64,000 nt of DNA from Plastoroseomonas hellenica (lineage in GTDB: Bacteria > Pseudomonadota > Alphaproteobacteria > Acetobacterales > Acetobacteraceae): positions 1 to 64,000 of the forward strand of contig NZ_JAAGBB010000008.1 of the NCBI RefSeq assembly GCF_018129085.1. Reading direction: 5' to 3'. The stretch's first letter is position 1. Each line of letters opens with the position of its first letter. Of the stretch, positions 8,022 to 15,781 are shown in pieces. The translations under genes and the position numbers were made by a program. Below the pieces are notes generated by a model. It was not told where the DNA came from and did not search any database. It saw only the letters and a list, made by a program, of their open reading frames with translations.

Positions 8022-8387
8022 ATGCAGGAAATTGCCTTTCTGACCCAGACAGCGGGTGAGGCGGGGGAAGTCGCGGTCGAGCGACTGAGCGGCCTTCTTC
8101 ACATTACCCGCGGCGAGCTGGCTGTCGCTGCCGGCCTGTCCCGCGACGCCGTGTCCAAAGCGACCAGAGCGCGTTCGGCGGCGACCCAGTCCCGCCTCCG
8201 AGACGTCGTGGAAATCCTCAATCGGGTGCGTCAGTGGGCTGGCTCGCCCCAGCAGGCCTTCGCCTGGTACCGGTCGCAGCCACTGCCTTCATTCGGCGAT
8301 CAAACCGCTGAGGCGCTCGTGAAGGAAGGCCGGGCTGAGGCTGTAAAGCGCTACCTCGACCGAATCGCCGTCGGCGGCTTTGCGTGA
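8022..8387 (+). CDS. Antitoxin of an Xre-RES system (Xre/MbcA/ParS type)
   Basis: A 121-residue protein. The N-terminal half is an Xre-like helix-turn-helix (LHITRGELAVAAGLSRDAVS) and the C-terminal half is the MbcA/ParS/Xre toxin-binding domain (WAGSPQQAFAWYRSQPLPSFGDQTAEALV, then AVKRYLDRI). It would neutralise the RES toxin and repress the operon. Its stop overlaps the toxin start by four bases (GTGA), which implies translational coupling. ATG 8022 is preferred; a longer frame back to 7914 would start at the IS border. TTGCAA (7956) and TATTCT (7981), 19 bases apart, are a possible promoter. Confidence 0.88.
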   Translation: MQEIAFLTQTAGEAGEVAVERLSGLLHITRGELAVAAGLSRDAVSKATRARSAATQSRLRDVVEILNRVRQWAGSPQQAFAWYRSQPLPSFGDQTAEALVKEGRAEAVKRYLDRIAVGGFA

Positions 8388-8902
8388 GGCTGCAAGGTAC
8401 TGTCTTCCGCGCGCATAATCCGAAATGGGCCTTCTCACCGGCTTCTGGTGACGGCGCCGCTCTTTATGGCGGCCGCTTCAATCCGCGCGGCGTGCCGGCG
8501 CTCTACACGTCCCTGCGCATGGAAACCGCTTGGCGAGAAGCTCAACAGGGGTTTGCTTTCAAGGCCCAGCCACTGACCATCTGCGCTTACGATGTCGATT
8601 GCGCCGAGGTCGCCGATCTGACGGACGCCCGCGTCCGCGCTGATCTCGGTATCGATGAGAGCGAGCTATCCTGCCCCTGGGAAGACCTGGTGTTGCAGGG
8701 GGTCGAGCCCGGGAGCTGGGTGGTCGCCCGCAGGCTGATGGGCACAGGGACCGCTGCCATCATCGTCCCTAGCTTCGCGCCCGGGGCGATCACTCCCGAT
8801 CGCAACGTGGTCTTCTGGCGGTGGGGACCAAATCTTCCCTATCGCGTCCTGGTTGTTGATGAGGAGGGCCGGCTCCCAAGGGATCAGCGGTCCTGGTCCT
8901 GA
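8384..8902 (+). CDS. RES-domain NAD-degrading toxin
   Basis: A 172-residue RES-family toxin; known members (MbcT, Xre-RES toxins) break down NAD+ and stop growth. The family residues are in place: Arg31 in GGRFNPRG, Tyr41 in PALYTS, Glu47 in RMETAWREA and Ser130 in IIVPSFA. The N-terminus VFRAHNPKWAFSPASGDGAALYGGRFN is typical and the length is normal, so the gene looks intact. The GTG start overlaps the antitoxin stop. The pair is a likely addiction module for this replicon. It ends without a clear terminator. Confidence 0.9.
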   Translation: MRLQGTVFRAHNPKWAFSPASGDGAALYGGRFNPRGVPALYTSLRMETAWREAQQGFAFKAQPLTICAYDVDCAEVADLTDARVRADLGIDESELSCPWEDLVLQGVEPGSWVVARRLMGTGTAAIIVPSFAPGAITPDRNVVFWRWGPNLPYRVLVVDEEGRLPRDQRSWS

Positions 8903-9455
8903 GCCGCCCGATACCAGTCGCTGCCGGGCCAGGAGAGCAAGGCCAGCAATCGCGCGGTTGAGGGCCGCCGGTAATACGGTCGGCCAGCACTGGGCCGGAT
9001 ACACGACCCCCTGAAGGGCATATTCCTCCGAATGCCGCTTCCCAGGGCCTGCCGCCGCGCCGTGCGCTTGGGAGGTGGCGCCCCCTGGCCTGCGAGCCCT
9101 GAGCGCCCTCGATCGGGCGGCGTATCCGCTGATGCGGGCGAAGCCAGCGGGCCTGCCGATCGGCAGGCCTGGTGCCGCGCTGAGGAGTAGGGGCGGCGCA
9201 GAAGCTGGTCGACACGCCGCCGCGGGCATGCCGCTGCCGGCCAGGGTGCAAAGACTTGGCGCCGGCGGCCTGGGGCCCTGTGTTCGCCGGCAGGCGATGG
9301 CGCGGCGCTTCCGGCTCCTTGGGGCGGCAGACGGCCTCCTGGGCAAAGAGTGCCTCTGAGGGCCTCGGAGTGGCGCTGCAGCGGGCTGCCTTGGGCCTGA
9401 TCGTGCCGCGTTTACGTCCTGAACGGCCGCCTTTCCGGCACGTACTGCGGTAGGT
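8903..9455. other. No recognisable gene
   Basis: This 553-base stretch between the RES toxin and the 31-nt hairpin contains only overlapping GC-rich frames on both strands. Their Arg/Pro/Gly-rich composition is typical of shadow translation. I could not match any of it to a known family. Confidence 0.5.
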
Positions 9456-9486
9456 TAGGCACGATAATATCCTATTATCGTGCCTA
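9456..9486. repeat. 31-nt perfect inverted repeat, AT-rich
   Basis: Two 14-base arms, TAGGCACGATAATA and its exact complement, flank a TCC centre. The arms are AT-rich in otherwise very GC-rich DNA and no T tract follows, so it is not a standard terminator. Tyrosine-recombinase core sites (two 11-13 bp inverted arms around a short spacer) have this kind of architecture, and a tyrosine recombinase is encoded 830 bases downstream. An operator or transcription-blocking hairpin between the convergent RES and ParDE genes is the other reading. Confidence 0.6.
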
Positions 9487-9690
9487 GTCATCTCGAAGAA
9501 TGCAGTTGCCCCAATTGCTGCCCTGAATCAGAATCCCAGGGCGGCCAGTGGCGCCGCGGCGCGAGGGGGCGCAGGGCAGGGGATGGCGCAGGAGGGTGGG
9601 ACGACGGGCGCGGGCGCGCAGGACGGCGGATCTCCGCCGCTTCAGGGCGCGAAGGCCTGGCTGGCGCGGCGGCCGCTTTCGGCCGGCTGC

Positions 9691-10002
9691 TCAGACGGGG
9701 AGGTCGGCCAGCAACTTCGGCAGGTCGCGCGCCATGTGCACGAGGCGCAGGATGCGGGGCGGATCCGCCTGATCGGTATAGACCAGGAGGTAGGAGAAGC
9801 GGCGGAGTGGCCAAAAGCGATACCGCTGGTCGGCCAGCGCCAGGCGGTGGGCGCCGATCGCCGGGTTCCCGCCGATCCGGCGCGCCGCGTCGAGAACTGC
9901 GTCGTTGAGCGCATAGGCTGCGCTCAGGTTGTCCGCACCGATACGTCGGGTCGCCGCCTGCAGATCGAGCCGGGCCTGGCGGGTCAGCGTTGCCCGCGTC
10001 AC
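9691..10002 (-). CDS. parE: ParE-type toxin (RelE/ParE family)
   Basis: A 103-residue protein read from GTG 10002, overlapping the antitoxin stop by four bases. It has the RelE/ParE fold pattern: LTRQARLDLQAATRRIG (first helix), IGAHRLALADQRYRFWPLRRFSYLLVYT (central strands with conserved basic residues) and PPRILRLVHMARDLPKLLADL at the end. ParE toxins poison DNA gyrase. The upstream in-frame extension belongs to an Arg-rich shadow frame and is rejected because it would overlap the whole antitoxin. Confidence 0.85.
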   Translation of the reverse strand: MTRATLTRQARLDLQAATRRIGADNLSAAYALNDAVLDAARRIGGNPAIGAHRLALADQRYRFWPLRRFSYLLVYTDQADPPRILRLVHMARDLPKLLADLPV

Positions 10003-10256
10003 CGCGGCGTCCGGGCCATCTCCTCGATCATGGCGCTGATCTCCGCATGCACGTCCTCGGCGTCGAGGAAGCCGTCCCGTTCGCCTTCGGCCTCCGCGGC
10101 CTCGAGCGAAGCGATAAAGGCGGCCCGCTCTGCCTGGGCGCGACGCACTAGGTCGATCCCGGCCCGGACCACCTCGTTCAGATCGCGGAACAGGCCTTGC
10201 GCCACGGCTTCCGCGGCGAAGCGCTCCTGCTCGGGGGTGAGGGTCACGGTGGTCAT
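9999..10256 (-). CDS. parD: ParD-type antitoxin
   Basis: An 85-residue protein from ATG 10256. It starts MTTVTLTPEQERFAAEAV, the ribbon-helix-helix dimerisation and DNA-binding strand and helix of ParD/CopG antitoxins, followed by FRDLNEVVRAGIDLVRRAQAERAAF and a charged C-terminal toxin-binding helix. It overlaps the ParE start (GTGA). The ribosome site is weak. The operon lies back to back with the tyrosine recombinase (64 bases between start codons), so the two transcription units share a promoter region. Confidence 0.87.
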   Translation of the reverse strand: MTTVTLTPEQERFAAEAVAQGLFRDLNEVVRAGIDLVRRAQAERAAFIASLEAAEAEGERDGFLDAEDVHAEISAMIEEMARTPR

Positions 10257-10319
10257 GACCAATAAAATAGGAGCGGGGACTGCCCGAGCAAAGGCCAAAC
10301 GACAAGCCGGGGCCTTGGC

Positions 10320-11414
10320 GTGAGCGCGCAATCCTCGGACGCCGCCGGCCAACCCTCCCCGGAGGCCCGGACCACGGAAGGCGGCCATTCCGGTGCCGCC
10401 GGCGTGGGGGGCGCGCTGGCCGTGCGCGTCGCCCGTCTCGCCGGCGGCGGGCTGCCGGAGGAGGTGCGGCGGCTGCTGAGCGGGCCGATCGGCGATGCGG
10501 TGGCGGAGGCCGCCCGTTTCGCCAGCCAAGCGCACTCCGACAATACCAAACGGGCTTACGCCGCCGACTGGGCCGATTTCTCCACCTGGTGCGCCGCCGG
10601 CGACGTCGCGGCGCTGCCGGCGTCGCCGGTAGTGGTCGCTGGCTATCTCGCGAGCCTCGCCGGCCGGCTCGGCCGCAGCGGCCTGCGGCGCCGGCTCGCC
10701 GCGATTGCGCATGAGCACCGCCGGACCGGCCACCCTTGGGAGACCCGCCACCCGGTGATCAGCGCCACCATGCGCGGCATCCTGAAGAGCCAGGGCAAGC
10801 CCGCGCGGCCCGCCGCGGCGCTGGCCTCGCCCGAGGTCAAGGCGCTGCTCAACGCCTGCGGCAGCGACCTGCGCGGCCTGCGCGACCGCGCCCTGCTGCT
10901 CGCCGGCTTCGCCGGCGCGCTGCGGCGCTCGGAACTGGTGGCGATCAACCGCGAGCATCTGCGCTTCACCACCGAGGGCATGACGGTCCGCATCCCCCGC
11001 GCCAAGGCCGACCAAGAGGGGGAGGGGGCCACGATCGGCATCCCCCGCGGCCTTAACCCGATCACCTGCCCGGTGCGGGCGATGGAGCAGTGGCTGCGCC
11101 GGGCGCGGATCGAGTACGGCGCGGTGTTCCGACGGATCTCAGTCGGCGGTCAGCTCGAGGACCGGCTGACCGGCAACGGCGTCTGGAAGATCCTGCGCCG
11201 GCGCGCCGAGCTCGCGCGGATCACCGTCGACGAGACCGAACGGCTGTCGCCGCACGGGCTGCGCGCCGGCTTCATCACCGAGGCCTATCTGAAGGGCGCG
11301 CTGGACGAGCAGGTGATGCACCACGCGCGGCAGAAGAGCATCGCCACCACCCAGGGCTACCGGCGCCGCGCCAAGATTACCCGCGACAGCCCCGCCCGGC
11401 TGCTCGACCTGTAG
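10320..11414 (+). CDS. Tyrosine site-specific recombinase
   Basis: A 364-residue integrase/XerC-like protein. Residues about 50-150 form the SAM-like core-binding domain (HSDNTKRAYAADWADFSTWC). The catalytic domain has Arg202 in GALRRSELVAI, Lys229 in PRAKAD, His312 and Arg315 in LSPHGLRAG, and nucleophile Tyr347 in TTQGYRRR. The position usually held by a second His or Trp (GHKS in relatives) reads RQKS here (Gln338). The N-terminus has about 40 Ala/Gly-rich residues. It is followed after 7 bases by a YubB-like gene and then an ScpA-like gene, in one operon. A likely role is dimer resolution of the replicon. Confidence 0.9.
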   Translation: MSAQSSDAAGQPSPEARTTEGGHSGAAGVGGALAVRVARLAGGGLPEEVRRLLSGPIGDAVAEAARFASQAHSDNTKRAYAADWADFSTWCAAGDVAALPASPVVVAGYLASLAGRLGRSGLRRRLAAIAHEHRRTGHPWETRHPVISATMRGILKSQGKPARPAAALASPEVKALLNACGSDLRGLRDRALLLAGFAGALRRSELVAINREHLRFTTEGMTVRIPRAKADQEGEGATIGIPRGLNPITCPVRAMEQWLRRARIEYGAVFRRISVGGQLEDRLTGNGVWKILRRRAELARITVDETERLSPHGLRAGFITEAYLKGALDEQVMHHARQKSIATTQGYRRRAKITRDSPARLLDL

Positions 11415-11421
11415 CCGGCGG

Positions 11422-12048
11422 ATGACCTCTCCTGCCGCTCCGGCCGCCCTGATGCCCGCCTCGCAAGAGCGGGCACCGGTCCACACCGACTGGCTGCGCA
11501 ACACCCTCACGGTCAGCGGGCCGGTCGAGGCGATGGCGAGCTTCCGGGAGGCGGCGGCGGGCTCCGGCGTGATCCCGTGGCGCTACGACCTGGAGCGGAT
11601 GCAGGAGGACTGGTTCCTGGGCCTGGCGGCGCCGCCGGACGGCGAGCGTGCCATCAGCCTGCAGGGGGCGCGGATCCTGGCCTGGCGCCTGCGCGATGCC
11701 GTCGCCGTCAACCAGCAGCGGGCGATGGCCCGGATGGCGACCGATCGCCGCTGTCCCTTCGACCTGCACCGGCTGCTGCCGATTCCGCCGCTGATCCTGG
11801 AGCTGGGCCCGGACGAGCCGGAGGCGCAGGCCTGGCTCCGGGCGCATTGGGGCACCACGCGCGGGTTGCGGCACGTCCGGGAGCTCCCCGCCGCGGGGGA
11901 CCGGCGGCGCCGGCGGATGGGCGAGATGCGGGTGGAGTTCTGGTCGGCGGATTGGTCGCCATGGCAAGCGCTGCTGCGGTTGCGCCACGCCTCGCCGAGC
12001 CTGACCTTCGACCTGGTGCCGGACTATGCGAGCGCCGGCGATGCCTGA
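11422..12048 (+). CDS. Hypothetical protein with YubB-like ferredoxin-fold end
   Basis: A 208-residue protein between a recombinase and an ScpA-like gene. The N-terminal block TVSGPVEAMASFREAAAGSGVIPWRYDLERM looks like a first beta-alpha-beta unit. Residues 136-200 (AQAWLRAHWGTTRGLRHV, then FWSADWSPWQALLRLRHASP) recall the YubB ferredoxin-like domain of plasmid proteins, which has WGTKW and then strands ending SPSLTFDL; the resemblance is distant. No catalytic residues stand out. It overlaps the ScpA-like start by 8 bases. The same gene order occurs in broken form at 30.0-30.4 kb, which argues that the three genes travel together. Confidence 0.7.
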   Translation: MTSPAAPAALMPASQERAPVHTDWLRNTLTVSGPVEAMASFREAAAGSGVIPWRYDLERMQEDWFLGLAAPPDGERAISLQGARILAWRLRDAVAVNQQRAMARMATDRRCPFDLHRLLPIPPLILELGPDEPEAQAWLRAHWGTTRGLRHVRELPAAGDRRRRRMGEMRVEFWSADWSPWQALLRLRHASPSLTFDLVPDYASAGDA

Positions 12049-12877
12049 CGTCCCGGCATCCGCCGCGGCGGCCGATGCCGCGGACTGGGATGACGGGGGA
12101 GGGGAGGGCCGCGCGCTGCGGGCCGGAGGCGCGCCGCGGCTGAGCCTCGACGGCTTCGAGGGGCCGCTGGATTTCCTGCTGGAGATGGTGCGGCAGCAGA
12201 AGGTCGACCTCGGCCGGCTGTCGGTGGCATCGCTCTGTGACCAGTTCGTCGCGGCGCTGGATGCCGACGCCGGACGGGTGCCGCTGGAGCGGCGCGCCGA
12301 CTGGGTGGTGATGGCTAGCACCCTGGTGGCGCTGAAGGCGCAGCTGCTGGCGCCGGCGACGCCGGAGGCGGCGGCTGCGGCGGAAGCGGACGCGGAGCGT
12401 CATCTCCGGCGCTGGGACGAGCTGCTGGTGATGCGGGCGGCCGCCCATTGGCTCAGCGCGCGCTTGCAGCTCGGCGTCGATGTGTTCGGCCGTGGCGGCC
12501 GGTCGCGGACGGTGCGTCCGCAGGCCGAGCTGCAGGTCGCCTTCCTGGAGGCGACGCTGGCGATGCTGGAGGGCAGTGGGGCCCAGCGGGACCAGGAGAT
12601 GGCCGCCACCTATCGGCCGATCCCGCCGGACGTCTGGTCGCTGCCGGAAGCCCTGGCGCAGCTGGTGCGCCGGCTGCAAGCGCATCCGGCCGGCGCCGAA
12701 CTCCGCGAGCTTGCGCCGCGTCGGGCCGGCGCGTCGCCGCTGCGCGCGCGCTCGGCGATCGCGAGCACCTTTCTGGCTGGGTTGGAGCTGGCCAGGCAGG
12801 ACCAAGTCGGCATGCGGCAGGCGTGCGCCTTTGGCCCCATCGTCCTGTCGCCCGCGGCAGCGTCCACACGCACTTGA
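12041..12877 (+). CDS. ScpA-like kleisin (segregation and condensation protein A family)
   Basis: A 278-residue member of the ScpA kleisin family. Residues 34-65 (LSLDGFEGPLDFLLEMVRQQKVDLGRLSV) are the signature N-terminal helix that binds the SMC neck, and residues 245-275 (STFLAGLELARQDQV) match the C-terminal winged-helix part that binds the SMC head. The chromosomal protein bridges SMC and ScpB in condensin. Here no smc or scpB is adjacent; the partners are a recombinase and a YubB-like protein. ATG 12041, inside the end of the previous gene, is chosen over an upstream GTG. It may use the host SMC to organise or separate replicon copies. Confidence 0.82.
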   Translation: MPDVPASAAAADAADWDDGGGEGRALRAGGAPRLSLDGFEGPLDFLLEMVRQQKVDLGRLSVASLCDQFVAALDADAGRVPLERRADWVVMASTLVALKAQLLAPATPEAAAAAEADAERHLRRWDELLVMRAAAHWLSARLQLGVDVFGRGGRSRTVRPQAELQVAFLEATLAMLEGSGAQRDQEMAATYRPIPPDVWSLPEALAQLVRRLQAHPAGAELRELAPRRAGASPLRARSAIASTFLAGLELARQDQVGMRQACAFGPIVLSPAAASTRT

Positions 12878-13031
12878 AAGGCGGCGCTGAGCCCCCGGCA
12901 AGGGACGGCATAATCACGTGATGATCGACGTCCGCAAGGTCGCGTCGAGGGCCAGATCGTCAGCCCGGAGGTGGCGCGACGCCGCCTCGGTCCCCTCCTC
13001 GCCACCGGTAGGACACCTGTGAGACGCGATA

Positions 13032-13166
13032 GCCCCGAACCGCCTCACCGCGAGGGAACTAAAGCGTCACGGCGCACGTTAGACGCCGGACCTTCCAACG
13101 AGTGATACCGTGAGAAGTCCCTTGCTGAGCCTGTGGCTGAGCGGAGTCGACGCCTGGATGGGCGCG
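13032..13166 (+). repeat. Leader segment shared with 38062-38193 (copy 1)
   Basis: About 130 bases before and inside the start of the small ORF at 13110 match the DNA before and inside the MucR-like gene at 38136. Shared pieces include AGGGAACTAAAGCG/AGGGAACTGAAGCG, TCCCTTGCTGAGC and GCCTGGATGGGC. The match stops within about 20 codons of each start. Confidence 0.75.
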
Positions 13167-13349
13167 GTTCACGGCATGTCGTTCGCCGAGTTGCAGCGCG
13201 AGCAGATTCGGATGGTCCATGAGTTCGCAGCACGGGTGACCCAGGCTTGGGGGGCGGGGTGGATGCCCTCCTTGCCCGCCAAGCAGCCATCGATCACCGA
13301 GCGGATGGCCGCGCTGTCCTTGCGGGTGGTGGCCGGCGGGCGCCGCTGA
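13110..13349 (+). CDS. Small hypothetical protein
   Basis: A 79-residue protein from GTG 13110. The first 20 residues (MRSPLLSLWLSGVDAWMGAV) are nearly those of the MucR chimera at 38.1 kb; after that the two differ. The rest is amphipathic and Trp/Met-rich (FAELQREQIRMVHEFAARVTQAWGAGWMP), loosely like the start of phasin-type or other helical proteins, with a basic end. I recognise no family with confidence. The frame and the start are supported by the cross-comparison with 38136, where the codons align without gaps. Confidence 0.55.
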   Translation: MRSPLLSLWLSGVDAWMGAVHGMSFAELQREQIRMVHEFAARVTQAWGAGWMPSLPAKQPSITERMAALSLRVVAGGRR

Positions 13350-13633
13350 GGGCGTGCCCCAGCCCGGGCGGGAAAACGCATGGGCGCTGGTCGCGGAGAG
13401 ATGCCTCTGCGCCTTTGCGAGCGCCTGCGCCACCGAGGAACCTGCCGGAGCGAGTTGCGGAAACTCCGGTCCTCACCGAGCCATTTGGCGACGGCGCCTA
13501 GCGGCAGCAGCGAAGAGCTTGCTCGCTCCCGCTTGGCATGCCGACCGAGATGGCGGGGGCGTGGCTGACGCCGGAGGAACGCTTCGCCCGCTCACACGTT
13601 GAGGCGTTGTCCGCTCTCTAGGAAACCTGCGCC

Positions 13634-14440
13634 ATGGCCCCTAAGCCGTTCTGGAAGGGATATCTCAAGCTCTCGCTGGTCACCTGCCCGGTGGCAATGA
13701 CCCCGGCGACCACCGATAGCGAAAAGGTCCGCTTCCACACCCTGAACCGCGAAACGGGCAACCGGGTTGTCAGCCAGTACGTCGACGCCGAGAGCGGCAA
13801 GCCTGTCGACGACGACGATGAGGTGCGGGGCTACCAGCACGGCGAGGATGAGTTCGTCCTCCTGGAAGATGACGAACTGGCCGCGGTAGCGCTCGAGAGC
13901 ACCCGGACGATCGACATCGAGACCTTCGTGCCCTCCGACAGCGTCGAGTGGATCTGGTACGACAAGCCGCACTACCTCACGCCGGACGACCCGGTGGGCG
14001 AGGAGGCCTTCTGCGTGATCCGAGACGCCATGGAGGCCAGCAAGACGGTCGGCATCTCGCGGCTTGTGATGTACCGCCGCGAGCGGCCGGTGATGCTGGA
14101 GCCGCGGGACCGGGGCATCGTCCTGTGGACGCTGCGCTATGGCGATGAGGTCCGCGATCCCGAGCCCTATTTCGGCGGCATCGGCGACGAGCAGCCCGAT
14201 ACGACGCTCAAGAAGATGGTCGCCACCCTCATCGAAGAGCGCACCGAGGCTTGGCATCCCAGCATGGTGCGCGACCCGGTGCAGGAGCGCCTGCTGGAGA
14301 TCATCGCGTCGAAGAAGAAGGGGCGCCCGCGTCCGGCCGCGAAGCCGCGAACGGAGGAGCCCTCGGGCGGCAACGTCGTCAGCATCATGGATGCACTGCG
14401 GAAGAGTCTGTCGCAAGAAGGCAAGGCTAAGCGGCGATAG
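13634..14440 (+). CDS. ku: Ku homologue, non-homologous end joining (first copy)
   Basis: A 268-residue bacterial Ku. It starts PFWKGYLKLSLVTCPVAM and has the beta-barrel core motif [25 protein letters not shown] and GEDEFVLLEDDELAAVALESTRTIDIE. Ku homodimers ring DNA ends and recruit LigD. The C-terminal extension is short, with KKKGRPRPAAKPR and then GGNVVSIMDALRKSLSQ, the usual minimal tail. No ligD gene is in the window. It is convergent with a second ku (107 bases between their ends), the paired arrangement seen in many rhizobia and relatives. AGGAAACCTGCGCC precedes the start. Confidence 0.93.
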   Translation: MAPKPFWKGYLKLSLVTCPVAMTPATTDSEKVRFHTLNRETGNRVVSQYVDAESGKPVDDDDEVRGYQHGEDEFVLLEDDELAAVALESTRTIDIETFVPSDSVEWIWYDKPHYLTPDDPVGEEAFCVIRDAMEASKTVGISRLVMYRRERPVMLEPRDRGIVLWTLRYGDEVRDPEPYFGGIGDEQPDTTLKKMVATLIEERTEAWHPSMVRDPVQERLLEIIASKKKGRPRPAAKPRTEEPSGGNVVSIMDALRKSLSQEGKAKRR

Positions 14441-14547
14441 ACCGCGGCGAGGGCCGACCAGACAGGAAACCGCTGAGTTCGAGCGCTGTTTGCGTCGAGT
14501 GACGCCGAGGCTGCTTCCCGCTTCTCTGGATGCCGGGCCGCGCGGCG

Positions 14548-15465
14548 TCAGCTCGCCTTCCGACGAGTCGAGGTGCTGCCGCCCGAGCCTTTACGGGCGG
14601 CGGCAGTTTTTGGCTTAGCCTTCGTGCGGGCTGCCGACTTCTTCGGCGCCGAGGCGGCTTTCCCTTTCGGCGTAGCCATGGCCTTCGCCGACTTCACGCC
14701 CGCGCTCTCGCGCAGCGCGTCCAATAGGTTCACGACGTTGGCGGCCTTCGGCGGCCGCTTGGCTTCGATGGGGCGGCCCTCGAGTTTGGCTTTCACCAGC
14801 TCCGCCAGGGCCGCCTCGTACCGGTCTTCGAAGGCGGTCGGGTCGAACTTGCCGAGCTTCGACTTGATGATGTGCCGTGCGAGATCGAGCATCTCGCCCT
14901 TGATCTTCAGCTCGGGCACATCGCCGAAGGCGTCGACGGCGGAGCGGACCTCGTAGTCAAAATTCAGCGTCGTCGCGATCAGGCCGTCGCCGTGGGTGCG
15001 GATCAGGAGCGTGCGGACGCGGCGGAAGAGGACGGTGGTGGCGAGTGCCGCAGCACTTTTCGCCCGCATACCTTCGCGGATCAGCGTGAAGGCATCTACG
15101 GCGTTCCGATCACCGGGCGCCAGGTAGTACGGGCGGTCGAAGTAGACGTCGTCGATGTCGCCGCACTCCAGGAACGCACGGACCGATAGCGTCTTGTCGG
15201 AATCGGGTACGGCGGAGGCCACCTCTTCGGGTTCCAGGACGATGAATTCGCCCTGGGCGACCTCGTATCCCTTCACCTGGGCATCGCTCTCCACCGGATC
15301 GCCTGTGCTGCTGTCGACGAATTGCCGGCGGACGCGCTGGCCGGTCTCCCGGTTGAGCGTATGAAGGGCGATGCGGTCAGAGGTCGAAACCGCCGTGTAG
15401 AGCGCCACCGGACAGGTCAGCTCGGCGACCTTCAGGAAGCCACGCCAGTTTGCCCGCAGCGCCAT
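14548..15465 (-). CDS. ku: Ku homologue, non-homologous end joining (second copy)
   Basis: A 305-residue Ku paralogue starting [19 protein letters not shown], with core motifs [25 protein letters not shown] and [22 protein letters not shown]. It differs strongly from the neighbouring Ku in the arm and ends in a long Lys/Ala/Ser/Thr-rich tail (from about residue 255: [20 protein letters not shown]), like the basic tails that hold Ku on DNA away from ends. The two could form heterodimers, as proposed for paired rhizobial Ku proteins, but that is inference. Confidence 0.93.
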   Translation of the reverse strand: MALRANWRGFLKVAELTCPVALYTAVSTSDRIALHTLNRETGQRVRRQFVDSSTGDPVESDAQVKGYEVAQGEFIVLEPEEVASAVPDSDKTLSVRAFLECGDIDDVYFDRPYYLAPGDRNAVDAFTLIREGMRAKSAAALATTVLFRRVRTLLIRTHGDGLIATTLNFDYEVRSAVDAFGDVPELKIKGEMLDLARHIIKSKLGKFDPTAFEDRYEAALAELVKAKLEGRPIEAKRPPKAANVVNLLDALRESAGVKSAKAMATPKGKAASAPKKSAARTKAKPKTAAARKGSGGSTSTRRKAS

Positions 15466-15781
15466 TGGTGCCTCCTCGTCGGGAGCCCAAGGCCAGGCTC
15501 GGCTTCCGAAGCGATGCTAACGCGGCAGTCTGCAGGTGGTTACAGCATGGTGAAGCTAGGCCCGCGCCGAGCCTGCTATCCCTTCTTCCACGGGGCGCAT
15601 GGGGGGCATCACCGCGACCGCCCCGTTCGGCGCGCGGCTTCTGGAGGATTGCACGAGGTTGGGGGACCAACCGGGCATCCGAAGCGACCACGCGGCCCCT
15701 TCCCCCCCTTGGGGACCTGGCCGGTCCCAGCTCTTCGCCCAAGGGCTCGCCCGCAACCGCCTACCGCATCGGCGCGTCCGC
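15466..15781. other. Intergenic region between ku and the channel gene
   Basis: 316 bases with no supportable gene. The promoter of the second ku must lie in the left part, since that gene starts at 15465 and reads left. I see no clear repeat or terminator. Confidence 0.4.

Noticed and set aside
8790-9491. 233-codon minus-strand frame
   Set aside because: No start signal or family; opposite to the RES toxin end and runs into the 31-nt hairpin.
10320-13349. Prophage or integrative element built around the tyrosine recombinase
   Set aside because: No phage structural genes, excisionase, tRNA end or flanking att repeats are seen; the linkage to kleisin and toxin-antitoxin genes fits replicon maintenance better.
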